From: Thelonectria olida
Lineage: Eukaryota > Ascomycota > Sordariomycetes > Hypocreales > Nectriaceae
Reading direction: 5' to 3'
Assembly (NCBI GenBank): GCA_020736575.1
Contig: JAGPYM010000053.1
Coordinates: forward strand, 1 to 64,000
Length of the DNA stretch: 64,000 nucleotides
The number at the start of each line of letters is the position of its first letter. Position 1 is the first letter of the stretch. Of this stretch, positions 33,130 through 44,062 are shown piece by piece. Position numbers and translations under genes: made by a program. The notes beneath the pieces were generated by a model. It made no database searches. It saw only the letters and a list, made by a program, of their open reading frames with translations, and was not told the DNA's origin.

Positions 33130-34060
33130 AGATATGCGATTAGTCCTTGCAGATGTTGCAAATGGCATGATTATATCTAAAGCGGCCAGTCGCAATGTCG
33201 AATCCGACTGTACTTTTGGCTATGGAGTGCGCGTATCCGCCGGCGGCATTCTCGACTTCGAAGACGGTAATGGCGAGTCGGAAGAGCTTTTTAAGTGGAA
33301 GTTTTAGGCTTCCGTATATGAATTCAACCTCGGGGGAGACGACGGCTTCTTGGAAGACTCACACTCTGCTGAACCAGGTTCGGTTTAAAAGGCGAGTTAC
33401 GGCCTGGCGTCGCCACTGTTTGAGACGCATCATATGCGGTGCCGTGTAGGTAGACTCCTCGAGATCCAAGAGATCCCTGAACAGCCTGAAGTCGTCCACA
33501 GCAGAGTTGAACGGCGTGTTTGTGAGCGATGTAAACAGCTTGCAATCACATCTTTGTCGTCTCTGTTCACTTCGCCCAGCCATATGACCGTGCGCTTTAA
33601 CTTTTTGTAGATATCGCCCATCTGCCGTACCTGCTTACTCGTCTCCCCCTTGTCAACTTGATGCAGATTTGATCTGCCCAGAAAAACCGTGATTGGGTAG
33701 GATGGCGTAGTCTCCTCAGCGCCGCATATAAATGTCGTGACCTCGACGGCTTCCAGTTTCACTGGCTCTAGTGCGTTGTCTTGAGTCGCAGCGCTAGCGA
33801 CTACGATGACTGGGAAGTCTTGTGTATTTACAACACCCCACGTGTATGAGATAGCCTCCTACTTTGGCGCTTTGCCCAGAGAATACGATGTAGCTTGCGG
33901 CAGATTAACTCGCTATTCGTGGTTTCAGGCTGCAAGAGTTCCAATAATCTGATTTCATCATGGTAAAGCGGGCTGCACTGGTGACGCTGATATTGTAGCC
34001 TTTCTGAGGTAGAGGGTTTCACTATCAGTGGCCCGTCGTTCAGCTCAATCGGCACCTTAA
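33130..34060 (-). pseudogene. Heterokaryon-incompatibility (HET) domain pseudogene
   Basis: On the minus strand the HET signature appears in pieces: DEIRLLELLQPETTNSELIC (~33960-33905), then in another frame EAISYTWGVVNTQDF (~33855-33810), NLHQVDKGETSKQVRQMGDI and VIWLGE (~33670-33590), DDFRLFRDLLDLEE, LLNRTWFSRV, and after a TGA stop VFQEAVVSPEVEFIYG (~33345-33300). The stop sits where HET proteins have Trp (FSRVWVxQE), so TGG became TGA, a G-to-A change as made by RIP. Frame breaks near 33870 and 33580 also disable it. HET proteins trigger non-self recognition cell death; this copy is dead. Confidence 0.8.
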
Positions 34061-36436
34061 GTACTTGTTTGTTTCTCCGTAATGGTGCCGTTGTCTCGCC
34101 ATCATTTCCATGGCAGCATATAAGCTCTTTTGCGAAGCATGGTTGAGATCAAGGAAGGCAGATCGGTTAGATATCGCCTGAGCAGTCGGGACAATCCAGC
34201 CAATCATGTTGACAATTCTTGATCTTTGTTAGGTTGGCCCTCGTCCGTATAATACAAAAGAGGAGTCGCAGGTCTTGGGAGTTTCAAATTAATGTGAGCT
34301 TTGCTATCGATCGGCCGTTGCCTTTATGTCAGGGTCGGATCGTTGAACAATGTGGAGTAGTTCGGCAAGTTGACGCCCGACGTCGTTCTGATGCACACTA
34401 ATAAGCCATGACGCCAAGGTTTTGGCGTTGACAAAAGGTGAGACTAGCGAGATTGGTGACGAATGCGCACCGAAACTAGAGCGACTGCACTGCAACCTTG
34501 CACGCGACCCGTTCGCATTGTAAAATCAGCTATTGCCCCGAACCATCCTCAAATCTTGCTTCCAGCTTGGAAACTTTACTAGAATTTTAATGGGGTATAG
34601 AGGCCTCTAATCCGAAGCCATATAAACGTAAGATCACACATATATTATAGTCTTTAGATAAATACTTACACCCCTGGGGTGGGGGTGGCAATTAAGAATG
34701 GTTAAAAGGTTCTATCTATTCTTCTTATAATTATATAGTAATTAAGTAAGGTAGATATGCTAATAGTATGACAGTATATAAAATGCCATCTGGGCGCCTT
34801 TCTAGATTATACTCTAAATTAAAGGCTTTTAATTGGGATGAATTCTTAATAAAATGATCCCTGCTTCTTGGGTTGAGATATGCTTGAGCCTATAGTTTGA
34901 TTAGATATAAACTGTAACTACAAGATATGCATGTAAAGATCGTGTATATGGAGATAATGTATGTGAATTTGTGAAAAAATTACCCAGTAGAAAATGTGCT
35001 ATCCCGGTCATGGTTAGCCTCCTCAATATCTCTCCAAGCCCACTGTAGGTTCAGCTTGAGCCCTCTACGTTAGTTTCTCCCGCATAATGAAGATACATCC
35101 TCCAGTCGAGATCTCCCATCTAAATTCCCGAATGCATTATATATTAGCGGTTCGGGTTGAACTGACAGTGCAGGCGTCGAAGCTGGTTGGGGTGACCTTG
35201 ATGTGGGCATTGTAGGTGGCTAAAATGAAAGAAGCATCTAGGTAAGCCCGCCTCGATCCTGACGTCCTGTGACTGCACCGGGAGCCTGCAAGCCTCGCCT
35301 TACCAGAATCCTTTAGGTAAATGAAAGGGTAAACTCTTTATCCACCCCGTAATCGTGCGGGGCAAGCTCACAATGACTTACTTTTTGGGAACACAAAAGC
35401 TTGTCATCATGCTTAGCCGGCGCTGCAAGATTCAGTCGAGGGGTGTACGGGCGGTAGTTGTGGTGGTGGTGTTCGACGAGTCATCACATAAAAAAGCGGT
35501 CATAACCTCGTCATTTCTAGCTAGGGATGAGTTTTAAAGTCCTGAAACGGTCAGCTCTGGTGCACGAGTAGAGAGTCACATGGGGAGATGCAAAGGGAGA
35601 CGCGTCGGATCATGCGCCCATGTTGTTCTTTAGGCGGCGCGCGAAGTCACACCTCGAAGACGATTCTCCCTATTTCACTTCCTCTGGATGGCATAGTCCC
35701 TACAGCTCCGAAATACTAATAAATAGAAAGATGAGCCATTCTGCTTTACCTCTAGCCTTGGCCTCGATCCTTTGAGGACTCTCCAATTTGCCAAAATTGA
35801 GGAAAGAATGCGACAACCCTGGCGGGTTCTTCTAGAGATGCCTTTAATGCTGGTTTTTATTGTCTTATGCCAGACTGCAGTTTCCGGGATACTAATAGGC
35901 ACCTCGAACAATACTTAAGCCGAGATCTAATCCAGTATGGCAATAGCGGGGTGAAAGAATAACAACGATTGCATGGTGAGACGAAAATGGCCGCAGACTG
36001 CGTTCCTGCCTCCCAGGATATCTCCTATCCTTTGCCACACCTCTCGTGCCGGAAGACAAGAAGCGAGGACCTGGGATATGGATGAGGAAATTGATGACTT
36101 GGCTGACGTCTTTCTTGTCAAACTATGTAATGAGGAGGATTACGCGCAGATCTGCGACCTAGATGAAGTCATTCTTATCAACAACGATATGGATCTCCCT
36201 CGGGGTTGTCTTGTGCATTGGAACTATAAGGAATATAATGTTGTGATTGTGGAATATATATTTGGGAGCCTATTGATCCTCTAATATGGTACTGGCAAGT
36301 CGAGTGTACAAGGGAATATGGGGAGGACGTTGGAATGTGACATAATTGCATAGAAGTATAGGAAGCAAGGATAAGTCCTCGCATAAAAACCGTGTATTTA
36401 ATTGTTTTAAGGCGACCCTTGGCATTTGTTATCTAC
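34061..36436. other. Intergenic, A/T-enriched patches, one unexplained ORF
   Basis: 34560-34960 is A/T-enriched. A frame of ~100 codons (35973-36284, plus) with an acidic middle (DMDEEIDDLADVFLVKL) matches nothing I recognise and may be a relic. No other gene is supported. Confidence 0.35.
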
Positions 36437-37577
36437 CTATTGCCCTTTAATAGGAAAGTTTCCTCGCGCCACATCTACTAGAACTGGCTTGTACTCTCCT
36501 GTATACTCCGTCTTCCTCATCCATTCTTCCAATGTCTTCACACGAGTGGGCAAGATCTTGTCAAGGAGAGGATAGTCTCTCTTTGCAAGGTTGTCGCGCC
36601 ACACGTTAAAGAATCCGATAAAGTTCTGACCCGCTGTCTGTAGAGTCCCGTCTGATCCGTCGGTCCCATAGCCAAGTTTCTTGTCCGTATCGAGAGGCTC
36701 ATAGCCGCCTGCAAAGTACTCCTCCGGAGTTAAGCGCACAGCTCTAACGGGCTTCCCGGTAACATTTTGGAATGTCTGCACGAGGTCGTCCAAGCTGACA
36801 TGAGTTGTGGCAACTTCCAGGTTAATACCCGTTGATGCTGCCGGGTTGTCAAAAATCCAGCGGGCATATAGTCCCAGGTCTTCCAAGTGGATCATAGGTG
36901 ATGCACCGTTGCCGAGAGGAACGGCGAAGACGTAAGTTCCGCTCTCGTCCTTCTTTGGCCTCCAATTCTCCGAAAGCATCTCGATGTATGGGCAGCTGCT
37001 GAGAACAGACCAGGCTACTGGCGACGTGGGCTGAGATTTCAAGTACTCTGGAAATCATGTGAGTCATTCTCTCGCAGATCATCATAAGGATACGCAATTT
37101 CCTCACCAGTGACTTTATTTTTTCCATCCAAGTGTCCGCAACGGTAGTTTGGAGCAAAGCCACCCAGCTTTGAGCCATAATCGACTCCGGCCCATACGAA
37201 GTGCTCCAACTCGTTCTGAACAGCAAGCTCATACATACGAATTCCCCAGTATATCTCGGCCTTCTCTCCGATGGCAAATCCATTTGTATTGGCAAAGGCT
37301 AGTTGCACACCTTTATAGGCTTGCTGAAGATCAGCTTCATCATAGGGATTTCCATGGAAAAGAGTCACGTTCGGAATCTCTGCAAGTACTTTTGCCTCGG
37401 TTGACTGGTTGCTTCTTGTCATAACTCGAATCTTGTATTTGCCGTCCTGAGCCAGAGCTATTTGCCAAGTGAGTCAGCTTTTTCCCATCGTATAGTGGAA
37501 CGGCTACCTTTGACCACAGCCGAGCCTTGAGCTCCTGTTCCTCCGATCACAAGAACTGTCTTTTTTGAGAGAGACAT
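36437..37577 (-). CDS. NmrA-like family protein
   Basis: Three minus-strand exons are deduced: 37577-37508, 37457-37107 and 37047-36437, with introns of 50 and 59 bp, giving 343 residues. The ATG at 37577 begins MSLSKKTVLVIGGTGAQGSAVVK, an NmrA-type GGTGxQG nucleotide-binding loop. Exon 2 carries IRVMTRSNQ, VQLAFANTNGF and LEHFVWAGVDYGSK. Exon 3 carries the substrate-side block SVLSSCPYIEMLSENW, FAVPLGNGASPMIHLEDLGLYARWIF and VTTHVSLDDLVQTFQ-like sequence. It is only distantly similar to the NmrA-like protein at 31712-32873. The role may be redox sensing or reductase-like catalysis. Confidence 0.87.
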
Positions 37578-38401
37578 GGTTGAATTGCTAGAAATGGCGT
37601 ATGAAAATTTGGCTGAGTACGTTGTTTTCCAAAGGGGCAAATTCAGGAGAATTAAAGTCGCGTGACGGAGATTCTGGGTAACTTGCACTCTATATACTAC
37701 CTGATCTCAGTATCCTTACTGTTTCTTGCAATGATACTATTACAAATATTGACATGGATAATTTTGATATTCTAGCAGTAGCTTAATGGCTCATATGTGC
37801 AATGACCTCCGAGTCGGTGTATTTATATAATGTCGCCGCGACTTCTTTGTAATCACCAGACAAAACCCTATCATAATGACTTCACTGATATGATGTAGCG
37901 CACAAATCCTTACACGACATCATGGCCGAGCAACCCTTAAGATGACGATTCAGACAAATATTATCGCATGACAATCCCTCTCGTACGGATAATGGTTTGT
38001 TTACAGGGATTGATTTATAATCAGGGAAACTACACCGCTTGTGCTACCGTCCACCATGAAAGTTATCGGCATAATTCTAAAGCCGCATCAACTTTCAATA
38101 TTATTAAGACATATATGTAAGAATACCCGAACGAATAAGCTCACTGCAAGTTTCTTGGTCTTACCAATTCTGATGAAACTTGTGGATAAGTTACAGCTGA
38201 GGATAAGAATGATTAGTGATCAACCCGATTAGGAAGCAGTTGCAGGTTTGACTTAGCTCTGTTCGTTGAATCCAATGTAGGAACTTTGAGAATATACAGT
38301 ATGTCATACAGATAACCAACGCGACGAAGACCTGTTTCGGCGTGGGAGTGGCAGTTAACATTGGTTGACCCATTATCCCTTGTTGAGGGCTATGTGGGAA
38401 A
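37578..38401. other. Divergent intergenic region
   Basis: No gene is seen in ~820 bp between the minus-strand NmrA-like gene and the plus-strand hydrolase. Moderately A/T-rich. Confidence 0.4.
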
Positions 38402-39742
38402 ATGCCGTCATTAGAAGACACATTCACTACGGCCATTGCCCAAGGCAAAATCCCAGGAACAGTCTTGATGGCCACCAGCGAGACGGGCAGTTTCCGGTAT
38501 TCGAGGGCATTTGGTCCCCGATCGTTACACGGGACAGAGGAGGCTCTCAAACTTGACGCGTTGTTGGTCTTTGCTAGCTTCACGAAGCTGATTACCACAA
38601 TTGCAGCTCTGCAGTTGGTTGAGCGTGGGAAATGGACACTTGACGAGGATGTTTTTGACATTCTGCCAGAGCTAAAGAGGCTACCGATCTTGGCAGAGAT
38701 GAAGGAAGGAAGAGCGGTGCTTACGAAAAGAGAAAACAACATCACTCTGCGGTGGGTGCCGTTCAGTAAAAAACGACAGCATGATTCTAACCATTCCTAG
38801 GCATCTTCTTACGCACTCCTCTGGCGTTGGGTATAGCATGACTTCGACTCTCATCCAGGAGTACCATACTTCCATTGGGCTTCCTCCTTCTGCCCCATTT
38901 CCAAAAGTAGTAGACCGCTTTGGCTGCCCACTCTTGTTTGAACCGGGTAGCTCTTGGCAGTATGGTGGCGGTCTCGATTGGGTGGGTTTGGGGGTTGCCC
39001 GAATCGCCCAGACTACCTTAGAGGAGTATTGCCAACAGAATATCTTTGGACCACTGCGTATTACGGACACAACTTTCTGGCCGGAAAGGCAACCGGTGCT
39101 CAGAGCCCGCTTGGCAGGCATGACAGTACGCGATTCCAATGTGCCCGACGGGCAGGGAACGATGCTCCCATACTCAGGACCCGGACCAGGTGGAGAATAC
39201 GCCGAGGAATTCGGTGGCCAAGGCGCTTATGGCACTATACCCGACTTCTTGAAGATCCTGCAAAGCTTACTCGCAGATGATGAAAAATTAGTAAAAAGGG
39301 AAACCTCGGCCGAGATGTTCAAGCCTCAGCTCAACTGCGAGAGCCAGAAGGCCCTCCAGGCAACTTTTGGCAGCAACGATAGGAGCCGATTGTTTATTGG
39401 CGAGTTTCCAGAGCATGTACAATATGATTGGGGCCTTGGTGGCTTATTGACCATGCAAGATGTCAAAATCAACGGCCTACAATGGAGGAAGAAAGGCTGC
39501 ATGGTTTGGAGCGGGTTGCCGAATTTATTCTGGGTAAGTGAAAGTCGCCCTTTCAACTTCAACTTAAGACTTGAGTATATTAATAGTAAATTTTACAGTT
39601 CCTGGACCGGGAAGCTGGGCTGTGCGGTGTTTACGGAACGCAAGCATTGCCCCCCGGGGACAGCGGGACCGGGGAGATGATTGCGCTCTTTGATAAAGCG
39701 ATGTATGAGCTGTATGCTGAGCACAAAGGACAATACAAATAA
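38402..39742 (+). CDS. Beta-lactamase-related serine hydrolase/transesterase
   Basis: Three exons are deduced: 38402-38751, 38801-39533 and 39599-39742, giving 408 residues. The nucleophile motif SxxK is in VFASFTKLITT (S59, K62). The junction restores LRHLLTHSSGVGY, a family-typical block after the first intron. SWQYGGGLDWVG supplies the likely catalytic Tyr region, and the C-terminus has LPPGDSGTGEMIALFDKAMY. The fold is that of class C beta-lactamases; fungal members include LovD-type acyltransferases and esterases. No signal peptide is seen, so it is probably cytosolic. It could be a tailoring acyltransferase, but that is inference. Confidence 0.88.
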
Positions 39743-40139
39743 ATAGCGACATGGCAAAGGTATTGACAAGAAGGTGGAAAATGAGCGACAAGGGAACTTG
39801 GGGTCGGTCGCGGTGACTCTGCTTAGATTTCGTCAGATCTAGAGCCATGTCAAACATGAAAGAAAGCAAACCATGAGGTTATTTTACGTATTGATTCTAT
39901 GTTAGGGTCACGTCATTATCGATCAGTCCACACCAGGAAGCCTACCAAGTACAAGACCTCTTTTCAATCTTTAGAGATTGAAATCAAGAGCTTCTATCAA
40001 TTCAATTTTCCATTGTTAAATGTGACATCATTGAGCCTGGATGTCCTTCTCGTAGGAAACATTGCTTTGCATATTACTAAATGACACAAATTGGCTCATC
40101 CCTTCTCCAAACTATAGCAAGCCTGTCGGGACAAGACTT
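39743..40139. other. Intergenic, convergent 3' ends
   Basis: No gene is seen between the convergent hydrolase and GFA genes. Confidence 0.4.
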
Positions 40140-40562
40140 TTACTCCGTGAAATCCGCAACTTCTTGCTTAGCCCCTTTAATGGGCTCAACCCAGCTAACC
40201 CTCGATCGTGTGAATATCTCAACATCAGGAACATATTCCTCCGAAGCGTTGAAGCTATCGATGCACCCAGCCTTAATGACCATCTTGCCGGGATATCCGT
40301 CTGACGTGCGATATAGCAAGCCGCCACATCCGTCACATACGTGATTCGTGATCGTGTTTCCGCTGTCCGCAAGCTTTGACCAGGTTTTCAATGTGCCTGA
40401 GAGGACCTTCAGCGAGTCGGTAGAAAAGAGGATATTTAGGGCAAAGGCTGCTCCAGTCAACTTCCGCTCATCGGTACAGTGACATCGGAATTTAACAATT
40501 GGCTTATTGATAAAGCTGATGCGGTTCTGTGCACAGATGCAAGAGGATTGGATAGTTGCCAT
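40140..40562 (-). CDS. GFA/CENP-V domain protein with an altered zinc site
   Basis: A 140-residue intronless frame starts at MATIQSSCICAQ (ATG 40562); the frame is open upstream but that part is not family-like. C8-x-C10, RCHC (C27, C29), TGAAFALN and HVCDGCGG are hallmarks of the glutathione-dependent formaldehyde-activating (GFA) fold, which binds zinc with two Cys clusters. The usual CHCxDCRK reads CHCTDERK, so the third Cys of that cluster is Glu32. This may weaken one zinc site. GFA proteins bind glutathione adducts, but many have unknown substrates. Confidence 0.82.
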   Translation of the reverse strand: MATIQSSCICAQNRISFINKPIVKFRCHCTDERKLTGAAFALNILFSTDSLKVLSGTLKTWSKLADSGNTITNHVCDGCGGLLYRTSDGYPGKMVIKAGCIDSFNASEEYVPDVEIFTRSRVSWVEPIKGAKQEVADFTE

Positions 40563-41785
40563 GTCTTTAGTATGTTGTCGATGTCTTTCGTTGAGATAAA
40601 TAGGAGTCGGGGGCAATTTAATCGTGAGTAAAAAAATAATCTGCAGAAACAAACTGGCAAACTTCAGGCAGATAAGAGTTTTATTTAGGATGTTAGAGAA
40701 TATTATCACTCTTTTATACTTGGGATTGCCTTTTCATTTGTAGTTATGGGTAAGAAAAGCCTAATAATAAACCACCTATTGAGACATATATTGATTAGTG
40801 ATTATGGGGTCAGACCTACTCGCTGCATGTACTTAACCTCGACGTAACCTCGCGATTGATTTGTCAGGTTGACCGAAATGTTACGAGAAATTTCTATAGG
40901 AGTTATTTGGAATAGGAAAAATTGAAATATGCAAGTGGCAGTTTGTAAGCAAAGGAATTAATACAGCTAATATATAGCATACAACTTATTATAACTTTAC
41001 AATTAATAATATATAAATAATATAATATAGTATTAAAAAAGATTTAAATTTTAAGATTGCTAATTTATAATATTATAATAAATAAAATTAGTAACTAATA
41101 AATAATTTAAATACTTTATTAAATAATATAATTATAATATTTAAAAGCTTTATAATTAGTAATTTTTATTATTATATAAACTTTTTAATATATTTTACTA
41201 TTTAGTTACTTTATTTTATTTTTTTTAAAATAAGGTTTCTTAAATAAGGTTTATTTAATAATAACTTTTATTTTAAAACTACTTATAAGCCCTATTAAAA
41301 AGCTTATTATAATAGATATAAGGCTAGAAATTAGCTTATATTAACTTTTATTATATATTTAAATTATTAGCTTTTTTAATAATAATAAATAAAGCTAGTA
41401 ATAAATTTAAATATAAAATATATTAAATAAATATTTTATAATTTTATTAAATATATTCTTAAAATAATAATAATATAAATAATAAGTATATAAAATTAAT
41501 AATATTAAATATTATAATTTATTTAAATAGTTTTAATATAAAACTTTTAAAATAGAAATATTATATTATAACTTATATATAATTAAGTTTTATATAAATA
41601 GTTATATTAAATAAAATTTTTAATATTAATTTTAAATTTAAAAAAAAGTACATTTTACTTTTAATAATTAATTAAATTATTATTTTTTATATTATTTAAT
41701 AAAATTAAAAGCTTTATATTTATTTATATATTATATATTATATATAAAAAATAATTTATTAGTTATATTTTATATATTATTATTA
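40563..41785. other. A/T-rich RIP-like block
   Basis: From about 40950 the sequence is almost only A and T, without a single convincing coding frame. Around 41150-41400 it holds an inverted piece of the repeat family described at 41786-42740 (its right-end motif followed by its left end, with the body missing), which looks like a deletion derivative. Confidence 0.6.
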
Positions 41786-42740
41786 TTATTATTAAAACAG
41801 CCAATAATCTAGGCACACAATAGAGGTCAATACAGGCCAAACCCTAGCCTTATATCTATTATAATAAGCTTCTCAATAGGGCTTACAGTTGGTCTTAAGG
41901 TAAAAGTCCCTGCTGAGTAAACTTACTTAAGGAACCTTATTCCGGGCCTCTAATATAAAAGCACCTGTTCTCTCTATCCGACCCTAGTCCGCACAACTCA
42001 ACTAATAATATAACATATAATAGCCAAAATGCCCAACTTCTTATCAATTGAACGTAATATAATCTAACCAGATAAAGGAAGCCGCATAACTACTTGCTAT
42101 ATATTAGGATATGCAGATTTCCTCAAGCATATTAAGCCAATAAGAGACCTTAACAGGCACCTAAAGGAGTTACAACTCCTAGGCATCCCTATACTGCCTA
42201 ATATAGACATGCCACTAAGTGTTAATCAAAAGATCAACCTAATCATTTTGGGCTATAAGATCCTGGTCGAAAGACCCGATATGCGTTAACACTATCGCGA
42301 CTTCCTCGAATAGGAAGTTAAAGACCTTACGCGACTTCTCAAAAGGGAAAGAAAAAACCGTCTTAATAATAACGACAAGCGATTTATTAAGACGATCCAA
42401 TTAGATGCCTACAAGCCGTGGCTCCAGGAGCTGCTATGCGCGGTGGCGACGATCCGAATGGTTGCCTGAAAGGCTGCCAAAGATTATCTGGAACTCACTT
42501 GCTCACGGGCGGGACAAAGCACAAGCTTTACTAGAGGAAAATTCGAAGACGAAAAGTGGGTTAAATGGACGCAAGGGTTGAAAAAGTGGGGGGGCCAAAA
42601 AGGTTAGACGAAAAAGGAAAGTCTGGAAAAGGTTAAAGTAGGTCCAAGGGCATTCAAACCAATGGAAATAGAGCAAGGCAACCAGGCAGCAAAATACACC
42701 AAGAGTTTATATAATAATAAAAATCACTAATTGTAAAGAT
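41786..42740 (+). repeat. Least-decayed copy of an A/T-rich dispersed repeat family
   Basis: The same order of landmarks recurs at 45205-46525, 46590-47712 and 57300-58690: a left end with ATTATAATAAGCTT, a central block, a G-run (here 7 G at 42588-42594) and a right end AATAATAAAAAT-ACTAATT. This copy keeps the most G and C. From the ATG at 42029 a frame of ~145 codons contains ILGYADFLKHIKPIRDLNRH and RFIKTIQLDAYKPWLQELLC. It is broken by TAA, TAA and TAG at places consistent with CAA/CAG to TAA/TAG changes, then by TGA. I do not recognise the protein. Confidence 0.7.
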
Positions 42741-44062
42741 TTTATATATTATATAATTATTATAAAAACTCTTTTAAATTTAAATTTAAAATATATTAAA
42801 TAAAAATACTTTAAGCTAAGAGTTTCTTATTACACTCGCTTCTTATATATATTAGTATATAATTTACTTATATTCAAATAGAGAAAACACTATTAGGGCG
42901 CCGTTTTAAGCGGAGAGTGTTACTGTTTTAGGGGGCATTAGCAGTGCGGGGAAAATAGCCATAAGAGGTTGACTTTACCCTCCTCTCCTCACGAATGAAG
43001 CAACGCACACAGACGTTGACACAGCATGAGATAGGCACGTGAACGGAATCAAGGAACTCTTGAACCACGCGCGGTCACGTATTGAGATTCTATTCTTAGG
43101 GTGGTCAACGGTCCTGGGACCATTGGCGGCGGGCAGATTTCGGTTAGTCCTAGGACTATCAACAGTAGGGAAACAGATTCCAGTTAGTCCTAGGACTATT
43201 GGCGACAGGAAAACAGGTTCCAAACGCCAAAATACTGTTTTCTTACCCAAGTCTGTCGTCCGTTCCACATGCACGCCATTGTGTGACGAGATTAGCCCAG
43301 AAACTGCTGGGCTGGAACCAGGGGCTGACAGGCGCTAATCTGATGGCCAGTCAGATCCGGGGCTTCTAAAATTATCTTCCAGAGTCCCCTTCACATGAAT
43401 ACCACCGTTTTCCTTGCGCAGCAGCTGTCACTTAACTGGTTAGCTTCCTCTCCTCAGGGACGACGACCTCTCCTTCAGAAGGGTGAGTAGGATATACATA
43501 GCACACAGATCTCAGCACAGGCACAGAGACGTTGGCGCGGTATAGGCTAGGCATGTGATCAAATACGAGGAGCTCTCAAAGTTTCCACCGGCCAGAGATA
43601 TGCAATATGATTGGCCCATTCGCTTCCATCCCGCCGTGAAGAAGTCGCTTATTCACGCCCTCCAATGCCCCAGAATAGGGATAAGTTCGAGGATTGGTGC
43701 CAGCCCCAACGCCTCACTCTGCCCCCTGCTCCTTGCTCTCCCTTGCCGCTGAACTTTCGGTAATCCATTCCGTTAGCTCAAAATAATCCCCAAGCCACGG
43801 CACAGTGCCAGGTTGCTTATCAGCAATCTGGTTGGAGGATGGATGGCTCGAATGCGGGGTGGGTCCCCGATGGCTACAACCATCGAAACTCGTGGCCGGG
43901 GTTGTCTCTGACTTCCCCTCTTTTCGGGCTCTTACACTCTCGAAATTACAAAAGCCATCGGTAGGTGTCATGCGTTTCGTTGCTGGTCGTGATGAATGAT
44001 TCTTTGACTTCTCTGACAGAGCAGCAGGAACCTGACCTCTTCAAGCGATTCACAGAGCAAAA
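42741..44062. other. Intergenic with diverged internal duplications
   Basis: Two ~40-bp units containing GTTAGTCCTAGGACTAT lie in tandem at about 43140-43220, with a weaker third unit before them. A segment at ~43005-43070 (GCACACAGACGTTG...GGAACTCT) recurs in diverged form at ~43515-43575. No gene is supported until 44063. Confidence 0.5.

Noticed and set aside
35606..35622. 17-bp identity with 60583-60599 (CGGATCATGCGCCCATG)
   Set aside because: No similarity extends on either side; one such match in a 64-kb window is compatible with chance.
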